DNA from: Natronobiforma cellulositropha
GTDB lineage: Archaea > Halobacteriota > Halobacteria > Halobacteriales > Natrialbaceae
NCBI RefSeq assembly: GCF_025629245.1
Contig: NZ_JANZXN010000030.1
Location: forward strand, 178,856-242,855
Reading direction: 5' to 3'
Length of the DNA: 64,000 bases
In this document: piece after piece, positions 25,374-33,616 of the stretch
Layout: each line of letters opens with the position of its first letter
Position numbering within the stretch: position 1 is the stretch's first letter
Translations under genes and position numbers: made by a program
The notes under the pieces: model-generated
Told to the model about the DNA's origin: nothing
Database searches by the model: none
The model's input: the letters and a program-made list of their open reading frames with translations, nothing else

Positions 25374-26693
25374 ATGTTCGGGACGAGCGGCATACGCGGA
25401 ACCATCGGCGAGGAGGTGACGGGAGCACTCGCACTCGCCGTCGGACGAGCACTGGCCTCGAGCGGGTACGAACGGGTCGTCGTCGGCCGTGACGTCAGAG
25501 AGAGCGGCCGAATCCTTCGCGACGCACTCACCGCTGGGCTCAGAGAGTGTGGAGCGGACGTAGTCGACGTGGGCGTCGTCTCGACGCCGACGCTCGCACG
25601 GAACGTCGCTCCGCTCGAGGCCGACGCCGGCGTGGTGATCACCGCCTCACACAATCCCGCAGCCGACAACGGCATCAAGCTCTGGCTCCCCTCCGGGAAA
25701 GCGTTCGGGCTGGACGAACGCCGGGCGATCGAAGCGCGCATCGACGCCGACGACTACGACCTCCGCACCTGGAACGACCTCGGCTCGCTCGAGCGCGACG
25801 AACACGCTGCCGACCGCCATCTCGAGGCGCTCCGCCGCTCGGTGTCGCTCGAGACCGAGCCGAGCGTCGTGGTCGACGTCGGAAACGGGACCGGGGCGAT
25901 CACGGCGAGCGTCCTCTCCTCGCTCGGGTGTGACGTCCTGACGCTGAACGGCCAGCCTGACGGGAGCTTTCCGGGACGGCCGAGTGAGCCGAACGAAGAG
26001 ACGCTCGGTGCGCTCATGGCCGTCGTCGAACGAACGAACGCCGTCGTCGGCATCGCCCACGACGGCGATGCAGACCGGATGGTCGCCGTCGACGAGACCG
26101 GGTCGTTCGTCCCGAAAGACGTGTTGCTCGCGCTGTTCGCTCGCGGATCGGCACTCGAGGGCGAACGGGTGGCCGCACCGGTCGACACCAGCCTGGCCGT
26201 CGAAGACGCATTGACGGCGATCGGTGCGTCGCTCACGCGGACGAAGGTAGGTGACGTCTACGTGGCCGAGCGAGCGACCGAGCCAGACGTCGTCTTCGGC
26301 GGGGAACCGAGCGGTGCCTGGATCTGGCCGGACGAGACACTCTGTCCGGACGGCCCGCTCGCCGCCTGCAAACTCATCGAGTCGATCGAAACACACGGGC
26401 CGCTCTCGACACAGGCAGCGGGAGTCGAGACGTACCCGATCCGACGGCGGTCGGTTCGCGTCGACGACCCCGAGACCGTCGTCGAGCGGATCGAAGCCCA
26501 GGTGCTCGCCGAGTACGAACGCGTCGACACGCTCGACGGGGTTCGCGTCGACACCGGAGACGGGTGGTTCCTCCTGCGAGCGAGCGGCACGGAACCGGTC
26601 GTTCGTGTCAGCGCAGAGGCACGAGCGACCAGTAGAGCGGAAGAACTCACTGCCGAGGCGACGGCGATCGTCGACGACGCCGTGAGCGACTGA
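25374..26693 (+). CDS. glmM: Phosphohexomutase, probable phosphoglucosamine mutase
   Basis: The 439-residue alpha-D-phosphohexomutase has the phosphoserine loop TASHNP (Ser92), the Mg loop DGDADR near 230-235, the sugar loop GGEPSGAW near 308 and the phosphate-binding RASGTEPVVRV near 402. The start ATG at 25374 opens the family N-terminus MFGTSGIRGT. GlmM turns glucosamine-6-P into glucosamine-1-P; the nearby GlmU-like and GlmS genes make that the best reading, although phosphomannomutase cannot be excluded by sequence alone. The longer upstream frame precedes the TATA box and is not used. Confidence 0.9.
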   Translation: MFGTSGIRGTIGEEVTGALALAVGRALASSGYERVVVGRDVRESGRILRDALTAGLRECGADVVDVGVVSTPTLARNVAPLEADAGVVITASHNPAADNGIKLWLPSGKAFGLDERRAIEARIDADDYDLRTWNDLGSLERDEHAADRHLEALRRSVSLETEPSVVVDVGNGTGAITASVLSSLGCDVLTLNGQPDGSFPGRPSEPNEETLGALMAVVERTNAVVGIAHDGDADRMVAVDETGSFVPKDVLLALFARGSALEGERVAAPVDTSLAVEDALTAIGASLTRTKVGDVYVAERATEPDVVFGGEPSGAWIWPDETLCPDGPLAACKLIESIETHGPLSTQAAGVETYPIRRRSVRVDDPETVVERIEAQVLAEYERVDTLDGVRVDTGDGWFLLRASGTEPVVRVSAEARATSRAEELTAEATAIVDDAVSD

Positions 26694-26815
26694 AACACGC
26701 TACGCTCGGGATGTGGCCGCTGAGAAGTAGACAGACTGTGTAGCTGCAGACCCGACCGGTTCGGACCGCCCCGGAACCCCCGACGTCAGTTCGAGACCGC
26801 ACTCGCGTCTCGTGC

Positions 26816-26989
26816 TCACCGAACTTCTTTTGGAATGTAATCGGACGTCTTCATCTCCCGATACGTCGAACAGTCGGGACAGGCGTGAACGACGTCCCGG
26901 TTGTCGCCGAACACGCGTGCGAACTGTCGAGTCACTTGGTTTCCACAGGTTACACACCGAGGCGACGTCGTCTGTCGCGAGGTAGTCAT
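26816..26989 (-). CDS. Small haloarchaeal zinc-finger protein (DUF7563-like)
   Basis: The 57-residue protein carries two CxxC pairs (CVTCGNQV and CPDCSTY) separated by about 28 residues with the conserved core FARVFGDNRDVVHAC, a zinc-ribbon pattern common to many haloarchaeal micro-proteins. The start could also be 12 residues upstream at MSTEPSDTKW; the ATG at 26989 gives the usual length. Role unknown; small zinc fingers of this kind have been linked to regulation and surface behaviour. It lies downstream of, and convergent with, GlmM. Confidence 0.8.
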   Translation of the reverse strand: MTTSRQTTSPRCVTCGNQVTRQFARVFGDNRDVVHACPDCSTYREMKTSDYIPKEVR

Positions 26990-27031
26990 CGGCGTCCACT
27001 TCGTATCGGATGGTTCCGTCGACATCACCAA

Positions 27032-27468
27032 CGAATAGAGACACGAGGGTATTTACTATACGTCGCATAACACCGTCAGAGCGACCGTTACCTCGAGCGA
27101 AAATCCGATAGCCCAGCCGAACGTGATACTCTCGAATATCGCACAGTCACGGCCTACAACCCGAACAATACCAGATTTATGGAGAGTAATATTGTGTTTC
27201 CACGGTGGATTTCACGCTCCTGAGAGAGTTCGGAGATCCGACGGGGGGGCGGACGAAACGAACGTCACGCCGAAGGTCCCTCGAGTGAGTCGATCGGCGG
27301 GCTGGACACCCACTGAGAGGGCGTCCAGGAGGGAACGAACGGTGTGCATTCGCGGCGGGGGCCGAATCGGTGGGTGCAGGCGACCGCTCAGACACCTTCG
27401 ACGGCCCGGCAGACGGCGTGGTAATAGACGTATAATTATGCGTCCCATCGGACACCGTACGGGTATCG
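27032..27468 (+). promoter_or_regulatory. Gene-free spacer with the GlmU promoter
   Basis: In this 437-bp spacer the only clear element is TATAATTATG at 27431-27440, about 30-38 bp before the ATG at 27469. An AT-rich patch, CCAGATTTATGGAGAGTAATATTG near 27172-27195, may be another promoter. No gene found. Confidence 0.5.
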
Positions 27469-28659
27469 ATGATCGCCGTGATTCTCGCAGCGGGGCAAGG
27501 GACTCGAATGCGACCGCTCGCCGATACGCTCCCGAAACCGATGCTACCAGTGGCAGACCGACCGCTGCTCTGTCACACCGTCGACGCAGCGGTGGACGCC
27601 GGAACCGAGAAACTCGTACTCGTGGTCGGGTACGAAGCAGAGACCGTCCGCGAGTACTTCGGAGAGCGCTATCGCGGCGTGCCGGTCGAGTACGAGGTCC
27701 AACACGAACAAGCCGGTACGGCACACGCGGTCGAAGCGGCACGTGAGCACATCGACGGGCCGTTCGCCGTCCTGAACGGGGACAACCTCTACGATTCGAG
27801 TGCGATCTCACGGCTGTTCGCGGAGTGTCCCGCCGTCTGCGCCTTCGAGGTCGACGATCCGCGCAACTACGGCGTTCTCAGCACCGAAGACGGCACCGTC
27901 ACCGAAATCGTCGAGAAGCCGACGAACCCACAGAGTACCCTCGCAAACGGCGGGGCCTACGCCTTTCCCGAAGCCGCACGGGAGTGGCTCGAGGTCCCCG
28001 AGAGCGAGCGTGGCGAACACGAGATTACCGACGTCCTCGCGCGCGTGATCGACGCCTACGCCGTCACGCCGGTCAGTATGAACCGCTGGATGGACGTCGG
28101 CAGACCCTGGGAACTGCTCGAGGCCAACGAGTGGAAACTCGCCGAACTCGAGCGACGCGTCGACGGCGACGTGAGCGAAGACGCCCACCTGGAGGGAGCC
28201 GTGGTCGTCGAAGCGGGCGCGACGGTGAAAGCGGGTGTCGTACTCGAGGGACCGGTGTTAGTGCGTTCGGGTGCGACGGTCGGGCCGAACGCCTACGTTC
28301 GGGGGGCGACGCTCGTCGGCGAAGGCGCGAAGGTCGGCCACGCCGTCGAAGTGAAAAACAGCGTCCTCTCGGCCGGGGCGAGCGTCGGTCACCTCTCGTA
28401 CGTCGGCGATAGCGTCCTCGGTCGGCACGTCAACTTCGGTGCGGGAACGACAGTCGCCAACCTCCGTCACGACGGCGAACCCGTGAAGTTGACGGTGAAA
28501 GGCGAGCGCGTGTCGACCGGACGACGAAAGTTTGGCGTCGTCGTCGGCGACGGCGCCAAAACCGGGATCAACTCGAGTCTCACACCGGGCGTCACGCTGG
28601 GGACGGAAACGAAGACGTACCCCGGCGAAACCGTCGACCGCGACCGCTCGACTGACTGA
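27469..28659 (+). CDS. glmU: Bifunctional GlmU-like sugar-1-phosphate nucleotidylyltransferase/acetyltransferase
   Basis: The 396-residue protein has an N-terminal nucleotidyltransferase domain (LAAGQGTRMRPLAD at 6-19, LPKPMLPV, VLNGDNL, FEVDDPRNYGVL) and a C-terminal left-handed beta-helix (about 235-380) of hexapeptide repeats with a loop NFGAGTTVANLRHDG and KTGINSSL. In archaea such two-domain enzymes acetylate glucosamine-1-P and form UDP-GlcNAc, a donor for protein N-glycosylation and other glycans. Clustering with GlmM and GlmS supports that activity. It could instead be a glucose-1-P thymidylyltransferase-type enzyme. Confidence 0.9.
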   Translation: MIAVILAAGQGTRMRPLADTLPKPMLPVADRPLLCHTVDAAVDAGTEKLVLVVGYEAETVREYFGERYRGVPVEYEVQHEQAGTAHAVEAAREHIDGPFAVLNGDNLYDSSAISRLFAECPAVCAFEVDDPRNYGVLSTEDGTVTEIVEKPTNPQSTLANGGAYAFPEAAREWLEVPESERGEHEITDVLARVIDAYAVTPVSMNRWMDVGRPWELLEANEWKLAELERRVDGDVSEDAHLEGAVVVEAGATVKAGVVLEGPVLVRSGATVGPNAYVRGATLVGEGAKVGHAVEVKNSVLSAGASVGHLSYVGDSVLGRHVNFGAGTTVANLRHDGEPVKLTVKGERVSTGRRKFGVVVGDGAKTGINSSLTPGVTLGTETKTYPGETVDRDRSTD

Positions 28660-28743
28660 TAGAGATCGGTCGACTGACCGGCCACGACTGCTCGGCTGAC
28701 TAGCCGTGGGCACTGTTGGCGGCGTCAGCGTCGACGCTCAGCC

Positions 28744-29028
28744 TCAGTTGTCGAGTGAATCGCCGACCCGTGTCGCGGTCGTCCCGACGCCGCTCGAGCC
28801 GTCGACGCTGATCGCTCCGTCACCAGTGACCCGAACGAGGTGGTCTCTGTAGGTGAACTCGACCGTCGTCTCACTCTCACTCGAGACGTGCTCTCGACGA
28901 AAGAGCATGTCGAGCGCGTCGGTGTCGATGGCGGCGTGTAGCGGTGGCGTGAGCGCCGTCGGATCGACACCCTCGTGTTCTGCAACTCGCTTGACGACCT
29001 GAATACTGAGTGGAACCCCCGATCCCAT
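28744..29028 (-). CDS. HalOD1 (halobacterial output domain 1) protein
   Basis: The 94-residue single-domain protein has the HalOD1 pattern VVKRVAEHEGVDPTAL, LHAAIDTDALDMLF and VEFTYRDHLVRVTGDGAISV. HalOD1 is a haloarchaeal output domain of unknown target, also found fused to receiver domains. The start was set at the ATG at 29028, since upstream residues of the longer frame do not fit the family. It is downstream of glmS on the same strand (298 bp away) and converges with GlmU. Confidence 0.88.
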   Translation of the reverse strand: MGSGVPLSIQVVKRVAEHEGVDPTALTPPLHAAIDTDALDMLFRREHVSSESETTVEFTYRDHLVRVTGDGAISVDGSSGVGTTATRVGDSLDN

Positions 29029-29326
29029 ATCCTCCGTGTCACGACGCACTACATAAATCCAGGTGATCGTCCACTGAGACGATCGCTGGAAAGCGGGTTG
29101 ATAACGCGGGATAGGAGCCGTTGAACACACACGGCGACTGTCACGGGAGCGGTGAAGGAGACGGCCTGGTGGCTGACAGAGGGGACGACAGCGTCCGAAA
29201 CGGTGGTAATGCTGGCAAGAGTCACGATAGCGCTCGAACCAGTGACAACAGTGGTGTCACAGCAGCCTCGAACCCGTGGCAACACTGGTACGCGGCAGCG
29301 CTCGAGACGGCCAGTGTTAGGCCGCA

Positions 29327-31147
29327 CTACTCGACCGTGACGCTCTTCGCCAGATTTCGCGGCTTGTCGATCGGACGGCCGAGCGCGTCGGCAGCGTAGT
29401 ACGACACCAGCTGGAGCTGGACGTTCGCGACGAGACCCGCCAGCGTCGGATCGAGGTCGGGGATCTCGAGGTGGGCGTCGGCGGTCTCGAGCGCCGGGTG
29501 CCCGTCCGGACAGACGGCGACGATCGGTGCGCCGCGGGTGCCCGCCTCGGCTGCGTTCTTCAGCGTCTGTTCGTCTTCCTCGCCGGTGAACACCGCGAAG
29601 ACCGGCGTCTCGGGTGTGACGAGCGCGAGCGGGCCGTGTTTCAGCTCACCGGAGGCGAACCCTTCCGCGTGTTCGTAGGTGATCTCCTTGAACTTCAACG
29701 CACCCTCGAGCGCGACCGGGTAGCCGAGACCGCGTCCGATGAAGAAGTACGACGGACTCTCGCGGTACCGGCGAGCGATACGCTCCGCATCGCTCTCCTC
29801 GAGGACGTACTCGACGTGGTCGGGCAGGTTCGAGAGCGACGGCAGGAACGAGTCGAGATCCGCGCTCGGGTCACCGGTGACGTCCGCTGCGATCCGCTGT
29901 CCCAGCAACGTGAGGACGACCGCCTGCGACGAGAAGGTCTTGGTCGCGGCGACACCGATCTCGGGACCCGCACGGATGAGTAGTGACTCGTCGGCTTCAC
30001 GGACGGCCGTCGAGCCGACGACGTTCGTCACCGTGACCGTCCGCGCCCCCGCTTCGTTCGCCCGACGCAGCGCGCCGAGGGTGTCCGCCGTCTCACCGCT
30101 CTGGGTGACCGCCACGACGAGCGTCCGACCGTCGACCGGCGGCGCAGCGACGCTGTACTCGTTCGCCAGCAACGCCTGTGCGTGCACGCCCGCCTGGTTC
30201 AACGCGAGCGCGCCGTAGACACCCGCGTGGTACGAAGTCCCACAGGCGACGAACAGGACGCGGTCGACGTCCGTGAACGACCCCGGAGGGAAGTCTTCGA
30301 GTGTGATCTCGCTCGCCGACCGGCCGATTCGCCCCTCGATGGTCTGGGTGAGCGACGTCGGCTGTTCGAAAATCTCCTTGAGCATGTAGTGGTCGAACGA
30401 TCCCTTGCCAGCCTGCTCGGGGTCCCAGTCGACCGTCTCGAGGTCGCGAGAGACGTCCCGGCCTTCGAGATCGGTGATCTCGACGCCGTTCGGTCTGACC
30501 ACGACCACGTCGCCGTCTTCGAGGTAGGTGACGGTGTCGGTGAACTCGAGGAACGCGGGGACGTCGCTGGCGATGAAGTAGCCGTCGGTCCCCTCGTCGA
30601 CGCCGACGACGAGCGGCGACCCCTTTCGCGCCGCGTAGAGAACGTGCTCTCCCGAGAGCATCGCGGCGACGGCGTAACTGCCCTCGAGTTCAGAAATGGC
30701 CATCCTGAAGGCCGTCTCGTTGTCCCAGCCGCTGTCGAGATAGTGCTGGATGAGGTGTGGGATCACCTCGGTGTCGGTGTCGCTCGTGAACTCGTGGCCG
30801 CGCGCGGTGAGACAGGAGCGCAACTCCGCGTAGTTCTCGATGATACCGTTGTGGACGACGGCGACGTCCGTCGTCGAATCGGTGTGCGGATGGGCGTTCT
30901 CGTCGGTTGGCGGCCCGTGCGTACTCCAGCGCGTGTGTCCGATACCGACCTGCCCGTCGGCCAAACGCGAGTCGATCGTCTCTTTCAACTCCGAGACCTT
31001 CCCGGAGCGTTTCTGTACCTTGATTCCCGAGCCGTTCTGAACGGCGACACCGGCGGAGTCGTAGCCTCGGTACTCGAGGTTCTCGAGTCCCGTGAGCAGG
31101 GTATCGATCGCATCGTCGGACCCCACGCGGCCGATTATTCCACACAT
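29327..31147 (-). CDS. glmS: Glutamine-fructose-6-phosphate aminotransferase (isomerizing)
   Basis: This 606-residue enzyme has an N-terminal class II amidotransferase (MCGIIGRVG; Cys2 becomes the N-terminal nucleophile; GHTRWSTHGPPTDENAHPH binds glutamine) and two C-terminal SIS domains (ACGTSYHAG, VTQSGETADT, then the second SIS with FFIGRGLGYPVALEGALKFKE). The C-terminus is LAKSVTVE, as in GlmS. It makes glucosamine-6-P from fructose-6-P, the first step of the GlmS-GlmM-GlmU route. Confidence 0.97.
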   Translation of the reverse strand: MCGIIGRVGSDDAIDTLLTGLENLEYRGYDSAGVAVQNGSGIKVQKRSGKVSELKETIDSRLADGQVGIGHTRWSTHGPPTDENAHPHTDSTTDVAVVHNGIIENYAELRSCLTARGHEFTSDTDTEVIPHLIQHYLDSGWDNETAFRMAISELEGSYAVAAMLSGEHVLYAARKGSPLVVGVDEGTDGYFIASDVPAFLEFTDTVTYLEDGDVVVVRPNGVEITDLEGRDVSRDLETVDWDPEQAGKGSFDHYMLKEIFEQPTSLTQTIEGRIGRSASEITLEDFPPGSFTDVDRVLFVACGTSYHAGVYGALALNQAGVHAQALLANEYSVAAPPVDGRTLVVAVTQSGETADTLGALRRANEAGARTVTVTNVVGSTAVREADESLLIRAGPEIGVAATKTFSSQAVVLTLLGQRIAADVTGDPSADLDSFLPSLSNLPDHVEYVLEESDAERIARRYRESPSYFFIGRGLGYPVALEGALKFKEITYEHAEGFASGELKHGPLALVTPETPVFAVFTGEEDEQTLKNAAEAGTRGAPIVAVCPDGHPALETADAHLEIPDLDPTLAGLVANVQLQLVSYYAADALGRPIDKPRNLAKSVTVE

Positions 31148-31806
31148 CAGGAACTCACCTGGAAGCGTTGACAGCGCCGCGTCGTTCGATCACACCCCAT
31201 CCTCTCGAGTGGATTCACCGCTCGAGGACGTCGGTAAGAGAAGGATAGCGCTCCGTGACAGCGCTCGTGCGGGGTCGATGCGCCCGTCCAGACTGTCACT
31301 GCCGATGACGGTGATCGGAACACGGACATGAATTCATCCAGACGCGCTCGGCCCATTACTATAGACGGACTAACAGACCCCGTAGTATGTGGCTACGACA
31401 GCCTCCCTACCCGTCGAAAACGACAGTGGAGACGGAGAGCGAACGCCGAACGCTCGAGAGAAGCGTGACGGATGTCCACTACGCAGCCGGCAGAGCGACC
31501 AAGAGTGACCATTCGAAGACAACAACGGGATACATTCGAATAAATGCACTCCCTAGCCGACGGTACGCCCACCGAACCACGGGAACGGAGGTCTTACACC
31601 GACGGAAGAACACACCGGAGTTCCGGTGGAACCGGCCGACAGAGATGGCGCGAGTGACACCGGAAACGGACCCTCGGTGAGGCGACGTGGAACGGCACCG
31701 GAAACGGACTCTCGGTGAGAACGCAGGCCGCTCGAGAACGGCAGAGGCTGGCTCGTCGCCTCGAGCCGAGGAGACAGCCCGCCGAGACCTTCACTCGAGT
31801 GACCCT
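31148..31806. other. 659-bp spacer with origin-box-like elements
   Basis: No credible gene; short frames at 31387-31680 (+) and 31594-31794 (-) overlap and lack acidic composition. The right half holds three elements resembling the 38-kb origin boxes, described separately. A weak promoter for glmS may lie in the first 100 bp. Confidence 0.5.
31612..31717. repeat. Long-spacer variants of the origin-box dyad
   Basis: At 31612-31631 ACACCGGAGTTCCGGTGGAA resembles the reverse form of the 38-kb box. At 31658-31679 and 31696-31717 two near-identical copies read CACCGGAAACGGAC(C/T)CTCGGTG: the same CACCG and CGGTG arms and GAAAC core, but a 12-bp instead of a 6-bp spacer. The two copies are 38 bp apart, start to start. 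Confidence 0.6.
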
Positions 31807-32523
31807 CTAGGCGAGAGACGTCTCACAGAGTTCCGCGATGGCGCGGCGCAAACGCTGTGAGACGGCGGACTTCGAGACACCGAGACGCGTGGCCAGTTCG
31901 TGCTGTGAGATGCCGCGAGGGACGTCGAAGTAGCCCTCCTCGAAGGCGACCGTCAGCAACTCCTGTTGTTTGTCTGTGAGCCCGACCAGACCGTCGTCGA
32001 CGCCGTCTGCCGTCCGCAGGTGATTGACCCGGAACGTGATCTCGTGCTGTCGACAGAAGGTATTGAACGCGACGAGTGCATCGCGGTCGGGAAACCGAAG
32101 GCCGACGGTCCATCCGTCGGAACTACTCGAGACGGTGAGGACGCGGCCACCGACTTCGGCGACACGCTCGGTGAACGTGAGCGCCCGGTCGGAGAGTTCG
32201 ACCTGATAGACGCGACGGTTCGGATAACGGTCGACCAGGACGGGGCTGGTGACCGTCGGGTCCGTCGTGAGCGCGCGTTCGAACGCGTCGAAGGTGTCCC
32301 CGTAGACGCTACAGAAGAGGAGTGGACGTCCCGACTCGAGCGTGGTTCGATACTCCGGTTCGACCGTCACCTCCGGTGCGGTACGGAGCGTTCGTCCGAG
32401 GTAGAGGTCCGGGTGGTCGAGGAGGACTTCGGCAACGATCCCGCCGTCCGCTCGAGACGGGACGTGTGTGGTGTCCGACCCAGCCAGTTCGGTACTCACG
32501 TTGTCATCACCGCCACTGGCCAC
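31807..32523 (-). CDS. Bat-like HTH_10 transcription regulator
   Basis: The 238-residue regulator has an N-terminal bacterio-opsin-activator-like sensory region (about 30-165) and a C-terminal HTH_10 domain (LTDKQQELLTVAFEEGYFDVPRG, then HELATRLGVSKSAVSQRLRRA, about 180-233). The family controls bacteriorhodopsin, stress and metabolism genes in haloarchaea. Target genes cannot be told. It lies upstream of the amino-sugar genes on the minus strand, separated from glmS by a 659-bp spacer. Confidence 0.9.
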   Translation of the reverse strand: MASGGDDNVSTELAGSDTTHVPSRADGGIVAEVLLDHPDLYLGRTLRTAPEVTVEPEYRTTLESGRPLLFCSVYGDTFDAFERALTTDPTVTSPVLVDRYPNRRVYQVELSDRALTFTERVAEVGGRVLTVSSSSDGWTVGLRFPDRDALVAFNTFCRQHEITFRVNHLRTADGVDDGLVGLTDKQQELLTVAFEEGYFDVPRGISQHELATRLGVSKSAVSQRLRRAIAELCETSLA

Positions 32524-32790
32524 TCCGTCGAATAATGATCGATTATCTCACGCGACTGCATTAATCGCTCGTTTCTCCGCCGGAGGTATGATCGTGTACG
32601 CTACGATCGTACACCCGGTAGCGACTAACGCTATACGTATTCACCTCCCCTCTCGAGCGAGGTGGCGAACCGACTACCGGTGTGGAGGGAAATCGGCATC
32701 GAGAGTGGAGAGAAACGATGTGTTTCCCGGCCGGAAACGGCGTCGAACAGGTGGTCGCTGCCACCTGAGGGACGGAGTTCGTCAGAGTGA

Positions 32791-32856
32791 TCTCGAGACC
32801 GGAGTGGCACGTAGTGATGGCAGTCTCGAGACCGGAGTGGCACGTAGTGATGGCAG
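32791..32856. repeat. Exact 33-bp tandem duplication
   Basis: Two perfect 33-bp copies (each starting TCTCGAGACCGGAGTGG) are followed by the first bases of a third. They lie in the 440-bp spacer 32524-32963, which otherwise shows no supported gene. The length is a multiple of three, but the surrounding frame (GVARSDGSLET repeats) has no promoter or homology I can see. Confidence 0.85.
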
Positions 32857-32963
32857 TCTCGGGGGCACGGACGGCACGAGACGCGGACGCGAGCGGTAGG
32901 GACTCGTCAGTAGCACGGACAGCAGGAATATCGTATCAATTTAGCTAGCGAGTGGTGCGCCGG

Positions 32964-33350
32964 TCAGTAGAACGGTTCGAGGACCTCGTCGTCGTCGAAC
33001 GACTCGAGTGCGGTCTCGAGGTTCTCGCGAACCGTCTCCTCGTCCAGCCCCTGGTGGAGACCGCGCCGTGACGAGCCGATGACGTCGAGTAAGTGGAGCG
33101 TCTGCTCGTCGAGCTCTCCGAGCAGGTCGTCCTCACCGAGTTCACCGGCTTCGATGGCGAGTCCGTAGAGTCCGTGAAGAATCTCCATCAGCTGGTACTC
33201 GAGTGCGACGTACGGGATGCCCGCTTCGCGAGCCTCCTTCGTCGCCTGCAATACCTTCAGTTGGTACTGGACCGCAGGGTTCTCCGCCGCCGCTTCGATC
33301 TCCTCTGCGCTCCGACCGAGCTCCTCGAGCAGGCTGTTCGTTTCGTCCAT
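32964..33350 (-). CDS. Haloarchaeal hypothetical protein, all-helical and acidic
   Basis: The 128-residue protein is strongly acidic, predicted helical and has no cysteine or membrane segment. Features are SLLEELGRSAEEIEAAAENPAVQYQL at the start (shown in part), a central MEILHGLYGLAIEAGELGEDDL and a tail SFDDDEVLEPFY. No family recognised. A clear TATA box about 21-31 bp before the ATG makes it very likely to be expressed from a nearly leaderless transcript. Confidence 0.75.
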   Translation of the reverse strand: MDETNSLLEELGRSAEEIEAAAENPAVQYQLKVLQATKEAREAGIPYVALEYQLMEILHGLYGLAIEAGELGEDDLLGELDEQTLHLLDVIGSSRRGLHQGLDEETVRENLETALESFDDDEVLEPFY

Positions 33351-33370
33351 GTCACAGAGTATTCTGCAAG

Positions 33371-33381
33371 TTAATTATAAA
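33371..33381 (-). promoter_or_regulatory. TATA box of the acidic hypothetical gene
   Basis: Minus-strand TTTATAATTAA lies 21-31 bp before the ATG at 33350, in a very AT-rich 40-bp patch unusual for this GC-rich window. Confidence 0.65.
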
Positions 33382-33460
33382 TTTTTTGGTTAACTTGATA
33401 GATATATTGACACAACACGTGACGAGTCGTTCTGGATTCGACTACAGGAACGTGTACCAG

Positions 33461-33520
33461 GTCCGAGTGGAGTGTCCCCGGTCCGACCGGAGGAGTGTCC
33501 CCGGTCCGACCGGAGGTGAC
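33461..33520. repeat. Short GC-rich direct repeats between Bat-type gene and hypothetical gene
   Basis: GTCCGAGTGGAGTGTCCCCG, then GTCCGACCGGAGGAGTGTCCCCG, then GTCCGACCGGAGGTG: three imperfect copies of a roughly 20-23 bp unit in the gene-free spacer 33382-33616, downstream of the Bat-like gene on the minus strand. Confidence 0.7.
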
Positions 33521-33616
33521 TACTACTCCCGGGCTCGAGGTCGAGACGACTACGCTCCAGTACGCCACGAGACGCACCGGCCAGCCACGAGACGCTACGG
33601 CACACGAACCGGCCAG

